64,000 nucleotides of DNA from Pycnopodia helianthoides (lineage: Eukaryota > Echinodermata > Asteroidea > Forcipulatida > Asteriidae), in assembly GCA_032158295.1 (NCBI GenBank), contig CM063258.1, positions 2,872,001 through 2,936,000 of the forward strand, in the 5' to 3' direction. Under the pieces are notes generated by a model. It saw nothing but the letters and a program-made list of their open reading frames with translations, made no database searches and had not been told where the DNA came from. Numbering within the stretch: position 1 is the first letter of the stretch; the number at the start of each line of letters is the position of its first letter. The position numbers were made by a program, and so were the translations under genes. Below, one piece after another: positions 43,301-55,300 of this stretch.

Positions 43301-46300
43301 AACAACCCCAAGGTCACAATTGGGCAAAGTTTCTACACTGTACCTCTTTTATTGGGCTCTCAAATCTGTCGAATAAAAGAATATTTTGAGGGCCTACAAA
43401 ATATTAATGCGGCCGACGCTCTGTTTTCTCCCTATTTAGTGGGGTGCACCCCAAAAAGGAATTTTTGAAGTAGGGGCCTGAAAAACAATTGCAACATACC
43501 ACGATACTCTTGTAGACATTGCACTCGCTGCCCTCTAGTGACACTCTAATGATCCGGCAGGCATCCGATGGAAATGGAGGGGGGCTCTTGTGTTTCTCGG
43601 GAACAATTAACTGCGTCAGATCGGTCATTGAGTAGGAGGCCGATATCTACAAATAAAATAAGAAGACAGACAACGTTGCTTATTCTACATTTCTTGCGAT
43701 TTCATTTATTTGATTTATTAATTCTGGTTGTGAAGCCAAGGACTCTTTCAGAAAGCGAACTCAATCACTATACTAGCCAAGAACCCCATGGAGAGAAGAC
43801 TATGAAGGAAGTTTCAGTTTTAGGTGTGGGAGCAAAACCCCAGAGAATATTCCAGTGAAAACTCACGCAATCAGACAGGGACTGCAAAACCCCAATCCAG
43901 GTAGTGCCCCGGTGTGATTTGAACCGGGGTCCCCAGAGGTGGAAGGCAAGGCAAGATACCACTACGCCAACCTGACTGCCCGAATGAAACCAGTGCAGAG
44001 AAAATGACAAAGCATTTTTTTGAACTATTTTTAATGGGGCTGTTAGGGGCCATTCAGAATAGTCAATATAAATTTGATTTGATTTTTTTCGAAATTGTGG
44101 TAGGTGGATCAAAAGAATTAACTGAAAAATCAAAATTCAGTTTGTATTTAAAAATATAGAGAAAAAAAACTAACAAACAAGAGGAAAAAAAAAAGGTGAC
44201 CCAGATCTTCATCTGGCACATCTATGTGCCAATTTCATTTTTGATTAAACCATAAAGTTGTTTGTTTGAGCCAGGAAAAGCCATTGAAAACTGGAGACCT
44301 GGATGTTGGACACCTTTGATCTAAAATATCTGTGTCATTTGAGGTATTACTTTGTTTTTCAGTGTATAGGATATATCATTAAGTCAAATATTGAAATTTG
44401 GGATAGATGGGTGGGTAAAAAAAAATTTCAAATTTTTTTTTTAATTTTTAACATCAACTCTTTTGAATTGCCCCTTAATAAAGACAAATCTACAAATAAC
44501 TTTAAAAAAAAAAAACATCCTTCAATCGCAAAATCTACAAAAGGGAACCCACCTTCCTCATCGGCTTTTCCTTCTCCTTCACCCCCGTCGTCGTCCGTCT
44601 CTGCTCCCCCCTCCTCAGCGGTAGATTCTCCCCGTCGTTGACCGACGTCGCAGGCGACTCACTACTGGTGAAGCTCATCCCATCTTCGAAGGAGGGGGTT
44701 TCGCCCGAGCCCGTGGAGCTGTTACTACTCAAGCTACTGCTGCTTCGGTGGCTCTTAGTGCTGTTCGTCCTGCTGGTCGTGTCTTCTGCTGTGTAACTGA
44801 AGAATCTCCTACGAAATAAAAAAAATGGGATGGCTCGGCTGACTTTATCTCCGCTTATTAAAAAAAAACGGACCGACAGGCTCCAGTGAATGTATAGTAG
44901 GAGCAATTGATGCTTCCTCCAGGGCACTTGGAAAAAATATCCCAGGAGATTGGTACATATCTGTGAAGATTTAATTAATCCGAAGAGGATCATTGTCTCC
45001 GCTTATTACAAAAAAACGGACCGACAGGGTCAAGTGAATGTAGTAGGAGCAATTGATGCTTCTTCCAGGGCACTTTGATAAAAAAATATCTCAGGAGATT
45101 GGTACATATCTGTGAAGATTTAATTATTCCGGAGGGGGGAATCGTCGCTCCTGGTGACAGCAAGAATCATGTGTAAGACCCTCGAGCTCAAAAGGCTAAT
45201 GCCTGCTTCAGGAGAGCAAGATCTGTCATTGTTGGGCATTCTGAACCCGAATTTTGAAGTTTGGCCGTAGCAAACTAAAATTGATACAAGGTCCTCAGAT
45301 TTTGTTTTTTACCTGAAGTTTATGTTTGGTTTCGAAAGCTCTACTGTGCAATCTTGAGCAATTTGAATTATTTTATTTAAAAGATTTTTTTTTAGTTTGA
45401 TCTTAAACTGTGTTTTGTTTTCTTCTTCTTTACTCTTTTTTTGCACATTATCGGCTCGATCTGCTAGCTTATGCATGGAGTGAAGCCTGGTATATTATGT
45501 GATTTGGGGTAATGAACAGAAGTTGAGTCTATGTTACTGTTAACTGAATGACCGTGACTTCCTAATATCTGCAGGTGCAGTGAGTCTCTGTTACTAACCT
45601 GAATGACCGCGACTTCCTAATATCTGCAGCTGCAGTGAGTCTCTGTTACTAACCTGAATGACCATGACTTTCTAATATCTGCAGGTGCAGTGAGTCTCTG
45701 TTACTAACCTGAATGACCGTGACTTCCTAATACCTGCAGGTGCAGTGAGTCTCTGTTACTAACCTGAATGACCGTGACTTCCTAATGTCTGCAGGTGCAG
45801 TGAGTCTCTGTTACTAACCTGAATGACCGCGACTTCCTAATATCTGCGGGTGAAGTGAACATCGGAGATGGTGATGTTGAATTCGTCTCAATTTCGTCCG
45901 ATAACTCACAGCTGAAATAAATTATTAAACAACGGTTTAACCTTCAAGAATAAGTACTAAATGCTTCAAAATGAGCTACTCATGGCTCTTAAAATGATTG
46001 CGGTTTGCATGATTTTTCTGTGTTAAGCCAGTTTTTGTGCTAACAGACTTTATGAAATTTCGCCCTGCATTGAACTACTTTTTAGTGCTAAGCAAGGTTG
46101 TGTGAGCGCTTAGTAGTTGAGGGTGTTAGAGGACCCTCGGGCCAATCTCATTAAAAAGATCTGATCTTTCTCTTTCCAATGATGGTAAGCTCGGGTATGG
46201 AGGGTGAACATGAACAAAACTACAGCTTTATTACAAATGGCCTTCGTGGTCAGGCTTGATAGCTTTTTTTGTGTAAGCTTGGTCGAGTTAAGTCGCCAAT

Positions 46301-49300
46301 GGTAAGGAAGAGGGGGTATTAGTGCAGTCGACTAAAGTCGCCTATGGTATGGAAAGGGTTAAAGCCAAACAATTTTTTAAGAACATTCGATTCCTTGAAA
46401 GTAATTATGTCTCCTCACCATTCTTCATAGGTCAACACCATCATGTTGGTGAACCAATTCTTGAAGTCGGGCGTTAACTGAATCTGGTAATTCTTAGCGG
46501 CATTCTGCAACAGTTTGATCTGAGCAATCACCTCGAATTCCTGCCGGGGGAGAAAACAATTATATCATACAAATTTTGGATTCACACGAATGCATTGTCG
46601 AAGAATACAATCACGAGGTGAAATCTGGACTCTTCCATCTGAAGCCGAGTGATATGGAAAAGCCAGATTCTAACTGCGTGGTTTCATTTCGCTGAGTATC
46701 CCGAACAAAGATTCTGCCAAATAAGAGAGACCAACAACATGTGGGGTCTGAGATGGCTCAGTTGGTAGAGCCAGGGCTCAAATTTTACACTGGATCGCTG
46801 GCCTGAGACCAGTGATTTTAGCAGTAAACTCATGTCCTGACAAGTTCCGTGGTCTTGTGTTTGTGTTCAAATGTTGACTTTCAGTCTGATACATGTAAAT
46901 ACAATTCTGTTGTTATCGAAGACTACTTGTCCATAATACAAATAAGATAAATCTTCTCTTAGTGCTTTTTCAAACTCAAACGGTTCAACTATTAACCTGT
47001 GTAGGCATTCTTTCTTCTCACTTCAATTCTGGTCTTGTACTCAAAATTCCAGTCCAGTAAATATTTTGAGCAACAAGCCCTGCGGTCTTCTGGGTTTATC
47101 CCCCAAATTCTAGCCCTGAGAGCGCCAGCACGTTAAGCCGGCGGTGTCTGTACACTGACCTTTCTTTTCTTCTCAAAGTTGATGAGATGATCCTCGATGA
47201 GGTCTTGGTTAGCCGCGTCAATCTTAATCAGATCTGTCAGGAAAGTGCCTAGATACGGGACAGTTCCATGCATACAGGACTGCAAAGACAAATTTAGTAG
47301 ATTGTTAATTGTAGTATTGTTGTTATGTATTTCTGGTAATGAAACCAAGGATGCCTCATAAAGTTAACTTAATGACCGTAGCTCACAAGCCTGTGGAAAC
47401 CTGTAGACAAGGGTGATTGCTAATGTGAACCAGAAAAACCGGGGTTAACCCCCTACTCTTCCATGAATCCGGTGGGTACATTGACCGTACATAGTTTATG
47501 GGACCTACAGCTAATAATGCCCTTCTGAATGACACAGCAACGATTCGGACCCACACTCTGCTGATCAGAGACACCAGAGCTTGAGTCCAGTGCTCTTAAC
47601 TGTTTGACAATTGTACGTGCTTCAATAAATGCTGTTTTTACCGAACAATTAACTGAACAACGACACACTACTATCCCAACAGGTCCCCGTTTATACTCCT
47701 AGTTGAAGAGAAGTTAATCATGGTTATACATGTCTTGCCCCAAAACACAAGCCCCATGCCCAGCAGAATTGGAGAATTCACTGCCATTTTGGCGAAAAAA
47801 CCAGGGCAAAGCTATTTCCATTTTTGTGCCGGACGCTTCAATCCGAAATTCTTAAAGCCTATGCAAATAATTGGAGCAGCAGGGCTTGACACTGAACCAC
47901 AGCACAGAGGCCGGTGGTTGAGCAAGTAAACTCACAGCCCGACATGTCCAATGGTCTCATGTTTTTTCAATTGAATACTAACAACTCTCAGTGTAATAAA
48001 AAACAGTTTATATGTTAAACTGGTAGAGGGTTTGTTCTCATTTTCATTCTGGTCTTGTAAAAAACATTTATAGACTGGTAAGGTATCATGGCCGAGAGTG
48101 GTTTAGAGCATCGGATTCAAGTTCTGATGGTCGAGTCATCGGGAGTGCATTCGAATCCCGGTCATGCCACTTGTGTCCTTGAGCAAGATGCTTTACTATA
48201 ATTGCTTCTCTTCACCCAGGGGTATAAATGGGTACCTGCGAGGGTAGAGGTTGATATTGTGTATGAAAAACCCTTCGGAGTGCCACGGCAGCACAGGGCT
48301 GTATACTCCCCAGGGAGCTGAGAAAGATTACAGGAATGCTATTGGCCCAATGACCAGGGCACTAATGTAAAGCGCATTGATACGTTACTGTGAAATGCGC
48401 TATATAAGAACTAGTAATATTATTTATTATAAGAACATTGAGCTTAAAAAAGCCCAGCAGTCCTGCGAGCCCTGTCCAATGAAACCAAAGGTCATCATCC
48501 TCTCTATCAGCCATGACGATCCCTGCCTACAGCATCAAAGTACAGACGGAACCAATTTCCTCAAAGGGGCAGGTGGGATTCATAACTTACGCCTTCTCTC
48601 CGCTGTGAGGTGCTCTTCTCCCCGCTTAGTCTCCGCACCAGGTTCAGGACGGGTTTCCTTGAAATCCGAGGCGAATCTACGTAGGCAAACTTTGCTGTTC
48701 CCTCCTACACAAAGAGTGACACAACGGGAAGTGATTAATTACACGGGAGACTTGAGCGGAGGCTAAAATGGTGCCCGAGCAGAGAGTCAAAAAACACTGT
48801 TTGGTCACCAGTTCTACTATTTATTACCAGGGTCCAATTTCATAGAGTTGCTTCAGCTGAAAACATTGCTTAACAAATGTCTGCTAAGCAGGATACCAGT
48901 CATAAAATGTACATGTGACATGGTAGTTTGACTGGTAACCTTATTCTGGTAAGCATAAATTTGTTGTGCTTAGCTACTTTTTGTGCTTAAAGGTATTGTA
49001 CACTTTTGGTAACAGCTCAAAATCAGTGTCCACATTTTGTGTGATTAAACATATGCATGAACAAACAAACCTGTGAAAGTTTGAGCTCAATTGGTCATCG
49101 AGGTCACAAGAAAATAGTAAAAAGAGATCTTATGTGTTTTCTGTTTTTTCAAATTATCGCGCGCGATAATTACTATTGTTTTACTCATTTCTTAGAAACG
49201 ATAGCATTTTAGGCAGAAGTATTTTAAGGAACCCTTTCTACCATTACTTACTTCAAATCGTGTAATTTATGTGTGAATCTGTGAACATTGTGTTTTTCAA

Positions 49301-52300
49301 TCTTACCAATAGTGTACAGGGCCTTTAAGCAGCCCTATGAAATTGGGCCCTGATGATATTTTGAATTTTCTTTTTGAATTTGAAAAAATTATTTTGAAGA
49401 TCTTTACAGGCCTGGAATTCGATTCATAAATATGACAATGCCACTTCCTGAAGAAGGGGTCACTTTCAGTTTGAGACCATGTCACTTTGGAATAAAAGTA
49501 CAAATAACATACCTTCATCAGCAGCTCTCGACTCACGCCAAAGTTATTATCATCCATGAATATGCTTGCTAGGTCCTCGAACAAAAGTACATGAGCCCTG
49601 GCAGGGGGAAAAAAAAAACAATTGAGAACATAGTTTATTGCTTTAGAGGTTAGTCTAAACCGCTTCACAGCGGTACTCTGGCGTGCGTTTTCGCGGCTGT
49701 AACAATAACTGTTTCGATCTTTGCCCAGTGATTAACCAATGGCCAATTCAACCGAAACAGTTATTGGTTACGACCGCAAAAACGCACCCCTGAAAAGTGC
49801 CCACGCAGGGTATTATTTTTCAGAACTTTTTGGAGCTTCTGGGGGTGATCTTTTTCTCTTTTAAAATTATCATTGCCACAATGAAACCCTGATCTTGACA
49901 CGGTAACACCGGAATTTGTTGTTCTCTCGATGACTCACCGTAAGCCAGTCGAGAGAAATTTGGCGAGTATACACGTCATCCGACGACGTGAAGTGGTTCA
50001 ACATAATAGATGTTAATTTTTGCATCGGGGACAAATAATTTAAATTGGTTTTACCCTTACATCGATGTGTATTAAGCACTGTATACATCTATTAAATCGT
50101 TGCAGTACCCGCTGCGAAGGATTCGAACTACCTCTTGCCATCGGGCTAGCTTGGTGGTCTAGTGGTAAGACATCTGCTCTAGCAATGCAAAGGTCGTGGG
50201 TTTGAATCCCACCCGAGTGATTTGCCTGTGAATTCTTTTTCACAGAGCTCGGGAAAGTACTGAGTATACAGTGCTTAATACACATCGATGCAAGGGTAAA
50301 ACCAAATTAAAAGTGGTTAGTAACTAATAATTAAAAGGAGTTTATTGTAAACCTATTTCAATCATGTCAGTTTTGAGTGGGGGAATCCCAGAGTTTAGTC
50401 TGATACCTTGGTACCGCATTCCACACTTTCTTGAGTCTGTACACAGGATGAGTCTGGAGTCCAGATATGATTGCTTTGGACGAGGAGAAATTCTTCATTT
50501 CCCGACAAACCTAGAGATCAAACAAATCAAGAAAAAACACTTTTCCGTTAACCATTCATTATTATCAAGCATTTTTTTCTAACTTCAGATTGGCAACCTC
50601 GACTACTCTATAAGATTTCGTAGAAGAGCTGTCCCTTATAAAAGAAAACCATCTTGCCCCAGCCTTGTCCAGGTTTTTTTTATACGCAAGCCCGCCAGCT
50701 TCAATTTGACCATATTACACTGGCCACGCATGAAGCAGGAATCCCACACTCTGCCGAACAGAAACACCAGAGCTTGAGTCCGGTGCTCTTCTCCGCTCGG
50801 CCACGACGAGCCACAATATTACACTAGCCACGCATGTAGCAGGAATCCAACACTCACAAACCGCATATTGTACAATGCAGCAGCAATAACACGTGCATCG
50901 CGCTACCTCGGCTGGCAGTGATCTCAGTCGCACAGGGCGAAACATTTTTTCCGTGAAGAGTACAACCGCCTTGGACAAGGCAATCTTTGCCCCTTAACCT
51001 GTACACCCTTCCAGGCATAATGCACTCCATGCAGGACCTATGATTCTGAACACAAAGTCCAACAACATTCTACAAGTTGTTCAACACCCAAACTGTTGAA
51101 CTTAGTTCAAACAACGTAGTTTTTTAATTTTTTTATTTATGAGATATCGCCTAACTCACAAGGCCGAACGGCCACTTCAAGGTGAGGGCTACATTTAACT
51201 GATTAGGGCTGTTGACCCAAATCAACTGACATCTACTCCTGGGGCTGAAACAGGGTTACTCCCTTCACAGTTCGTTAGGATGTAGGCATGGGTATCATCC
51301 ACTAGGAGCCTGGCTGGTAGAGCAAAATGCACTACCTTCCTAACTTTTTAACGAAGCAATTATGGTTAAGTGCCTCGCTCAAGGGCACAAGTGTCATGAC
51401 TGGGATTCGAACCCACACTGTGCAGCTGACAACACCAGAGCTTGGGTTCGGTGATCTAGATCGCTCAGCCACGACACGCCAAATGTAGTGACATTTATTG
51501 GGTTTGGGAGTTTACAAAGGAAGCACTCAAGATTCGCAAAGCCATTCCTGCACTTATTTTTGGTCTTTCTTCACCTTGATTCTCCTTCCAACAAAGTCCA
51601 ATACTTCACAGTGACTAAACACCCAAACTGTTGGACTCTGCCTTTACCTGGCCTCGCCACAAAGCATTATCAGTTCACCAGTACAGTATTGCGGGTGGTT
51701 TAGGGTTTGAATGGGCTCATAAAAAGCCTGCAGAATCAAACTGCACACACCGAATGACCTTAATCAAAAAAAGTGGACTCATCTGTATTTTGGAATTGGA
51801 TGTGTAGGATTAAAGTCCACTCGGGACTGTCTGACCATTCTTCTGTCTGTCAGAAAAGCGACACTGGCAATTGACAGTCTGTGTCTGGTGCCATTATGCC
51901 AAATGGTTGATAGCATCTGCAGGGATTTAAGAACCATTATAATCTACCCTTGGCCTACAGTAATTACAAACCGAAATGTGTTGCGTGCAGGCAGGTGACT
52001 TTTAATGTAGTTGTTTCAACTTGTATCAAAATAACATGTGAACCCAATGTACTGTCCAATTGACGAAATAGAGCCCAACTAATGATCTCTGCTTCCGGTG
52101 TCGCTGAGTTTGTCTCAATGGTCAATCTAACATCTCTGGACCCCCCAGACACAGTCCCGTTCGAGAACCAGAGCCCAACTAGCGATGCTTTCACTGTGGC
52201 ACAGTGTGCCTTTTGAACTGTCAGTGATTGCTTCAACATGTTTGGACATTCGATAGAGTTGCTTCGAGCAGAAAACATAATCCGAACAACAACAACTTTG

Positions 52301-55300
52301 TTTATTTTCTTCAAAACAGAGGAAACTATACCTAGCACACAAAACTATTGCACAAGTGTTTTTTCAGTTTTCAATGGTAAAAACAACAGAAAATCAGCTG
52401 ATCAACTGAAAAGTTTAATGTTTCATAATTGAGAAAATAGAATTAGCTGTTGCAAACTGCTTCCATGTCCCAACCAAAATTGATTAACTCATAATTGGTT
52501 TACAACTTTCTGCTCAGAACATGAAGGACAAAAATCAGGGAACAGTCAAAGGCAATACGCACAATGTGGTATTTCGGCTTGTAACCTTTTTCTGGTGAGC
52601 AACATTTTAAAGTGGTTAATAGCTTGGCTCAATTTCAGAGAGCTGCTTAAGCACAAAGTAGCTTAGCACAACAGAATTATTGCTTACTTGATTAAGGTTA
52701 ACAACCAAATTACCAAGTCATATGTACTATCCGTGACTGGTATCCTGCTAAGTGTTGCTTAGCGCAAATATGTCAAGCAACATTTCTGCTTGAGTAATAG
52801 CTCTGTTGGGCCCTGCAGGGTCCAATTTCATAGAGCTGCTTAAGCAGAAAATATTGCTTACCAATTGTCTGCTAAGCAGAAATGAGCAGGATACCAGTCA
52901 CAAATTGTACATGTGACATGGTAGTTTGGCTGGTAAACCTTTTCTGGTAAGCATAATTTTGTTGTGCTTAGCTACTTTTTGTGCTTAAGCAGCTCTATGA
53001 AATTGGGCCCTGATCTTTGTGGTTATGCAGCTCTGTTGAAATCAGTAGCAAAACACAGGCAGAGAACAAATCCCGGCTGGCACGTATCAAAAAAACCGCC
53101 GCTGACCCTGAGTCAACGGTCCCCTATCAGTCCATGAGCGATATCACAGCCTAAGACGGACTTCCTGGTTACCGCTAAATATGGGTTTGTGGTAACCAGG
53201 GAGGAGAGAAACCCTGGGTATAACTGCAACCCACATAGATTAAGATCCAAGTACAACTGATTTGTGCACTAATGTATTATCTGTTGTATGCAAATGCTGT
53301 ACTGTATTTCATCATTCATTATAAATGCAAACCTTGAACTTTGAAAGGGCCCTTTTCAAGGCAAACCTCCAAATAGTGAAGGGCTTGTTGATAAAAGTCT
53401 ACAGGAACAGTTTGAATGGCAGGCAGTCAATGAAAAAAGGGACATAAGAGCAATATTTTGCCAAATATTTTGCTCTTTTTGAAAGGCAGTGGCTACTTCT
53501 GGTAATTACTCAAGAAATTCATTCACCATAAAAACGTACATGGTAAGGAGAACCTGAGAGCTGTTGATAGTATAAAACATTGTGAGAAACGACTCCCTCT
53601 GAAGTAAGTAATGTAGTTTTTGAGAAAGAGGTAATTTCTCACTAAAATACTTGACTCTGAGAGAAAGGTTTTAGGCATGAAGCCTTTCTCGGGCATTTGA
53701 AAGCACACAATTCTATGAAACAAGGTTTGTTTGCCAACTTCTTTCATTAGTTTCTTGCAACTTTGATGACCAATTGAGCCTAATTTTTCACAGGTTCTTA
53801 TTTTGTGCATATGTGCAATTACCAAAAGGTTATCCTGTCTTTAACAGGTCTATAAAAGCCCCACACGCATGAGGTCTAGAAATGCCCCACAGGTCTGTAA
53901 ATGCCCCACAAGCATGACAGGTCTATAAATGCCCCACAAGCATGACAGGTCTATAAATGCCCTACAGGTCTATAAATGCCCTACAGGTCTATAAATGCCC
54001 TACAGGTCTATAAATGCCCTACAGGTCTATAAATGCCCTACAGGTCTATAAATGCCCTACAGGTCTATAAATGCCCCGCGGGTCTGTAAATGCCCCGCGG
54101 GTCTGTAAATGCCCCAAAAGCATGACAGGTCTATAAATGCCCCACAAGCATGACAGGTCTATAAATGCCCCGCAGGTCTGTAAATGCCACACAGGTCTGT
54201 AAATGCCCCACAAGCATGACAGGTCTATAAATGCCCCCAAAAGCATGACAGGTCTATAAATGCCCTACAGGTCTATAAATGCCACACAGGTCTATAAATG
54301 CCCCCAAAGCATGACAGGTCTATAATTGCCCCCAAAAGCATGATAGGTCTATAAATGCCCGCAGGTCTGTAAATGCCCCCAAAAGCATGACAGGTCTATA
54401 AATGCCCCCAAAAGCATGATAGGTCTATAAATGCCACACAGGTCTATAAATGCCCCCAAAAGCATGACAGGTCTATACATGCCCCCAAAAGCATGACAGG
54501 TCTATAAATGCCCCCAAAAGCATGACAGGTCTATAAATGCCCCCAAAAGCATGACAGGTCTATAAATGCCCCACAGCAAATGAAGTCAACACATATAAAG
54601 TATACATGCGCGTACCCTAACAGTCAAATTACAATATGAATATAATGACGGCACCCTTCGAGATGTAAAGGGGTCGCCGGTTATGCACGGAGCGCAGCTA
54701 TAGAGTTCATCATTCCATGTACAGCCTCAGGCCTGCATGACCATGACGACAGTCCCCCCTTTAATTAACCACTATTTAGATGTAACTCTATAAATACATT
54801 TTAACGGTTTATCTTTTAAATCCTCCATTATAATAATACTTGGAAATCTTCACGATGCACAGAAATGCATGTGCTGTGTGAATCATTCTATTACACCAGA
54901 CAGCCTTTCCACCCCTGCTGTCATGTCAATATCCGAATGGCTTGAGAACACGTCGATTGCGTGTGACTCACAACGTCCCCATGTGATCATCACACTGCAC
55001 AAAAAATTAAGAACTTTTTATCTACATACGTCAAGGAGCATGTTTTTTCATGTGACAGACGAATGTAGCTGACTCTCAGGAACTGCGCCTCATCACAGAA
55101 AACCATCTTGCCACTCTGCAGCTGTCGACCCCCCTCTATGCATAATTCACTTCGTGTAGGACTCTATGATTCCAAACACACAAAGTCCAACGACATCCTA
55201 CAATTGTTTCTCAACACCCAAACCATTGAACTCGGATGAGGAATGACTTCGCCTGGTAGAGCATAATCAGTTCAATACAGTCTTCAATCCAAAAGGTTAA

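Noticed and set aside
51964..52338. 124-codon minus-strand ORF, considered as the missing RasGEF exon
   Set aside because: Its translation has none of the expected family residues (no Cys-Arg, Asn-Phe, Arg-Thr-Trp pattern).
53523..53825. 100-codon minus-strand ORF
   Set aside because: Lies wholly within a family A MITE; similar ORFs recur in other copies (20402-20651, 30928-31179, 36555-36749).
54046..54246. 66-codon ORF with a repeated [11 protein letters not shown] pattern
   Set aside because: Product of reading the 19/29-bp satellite; not a gene.
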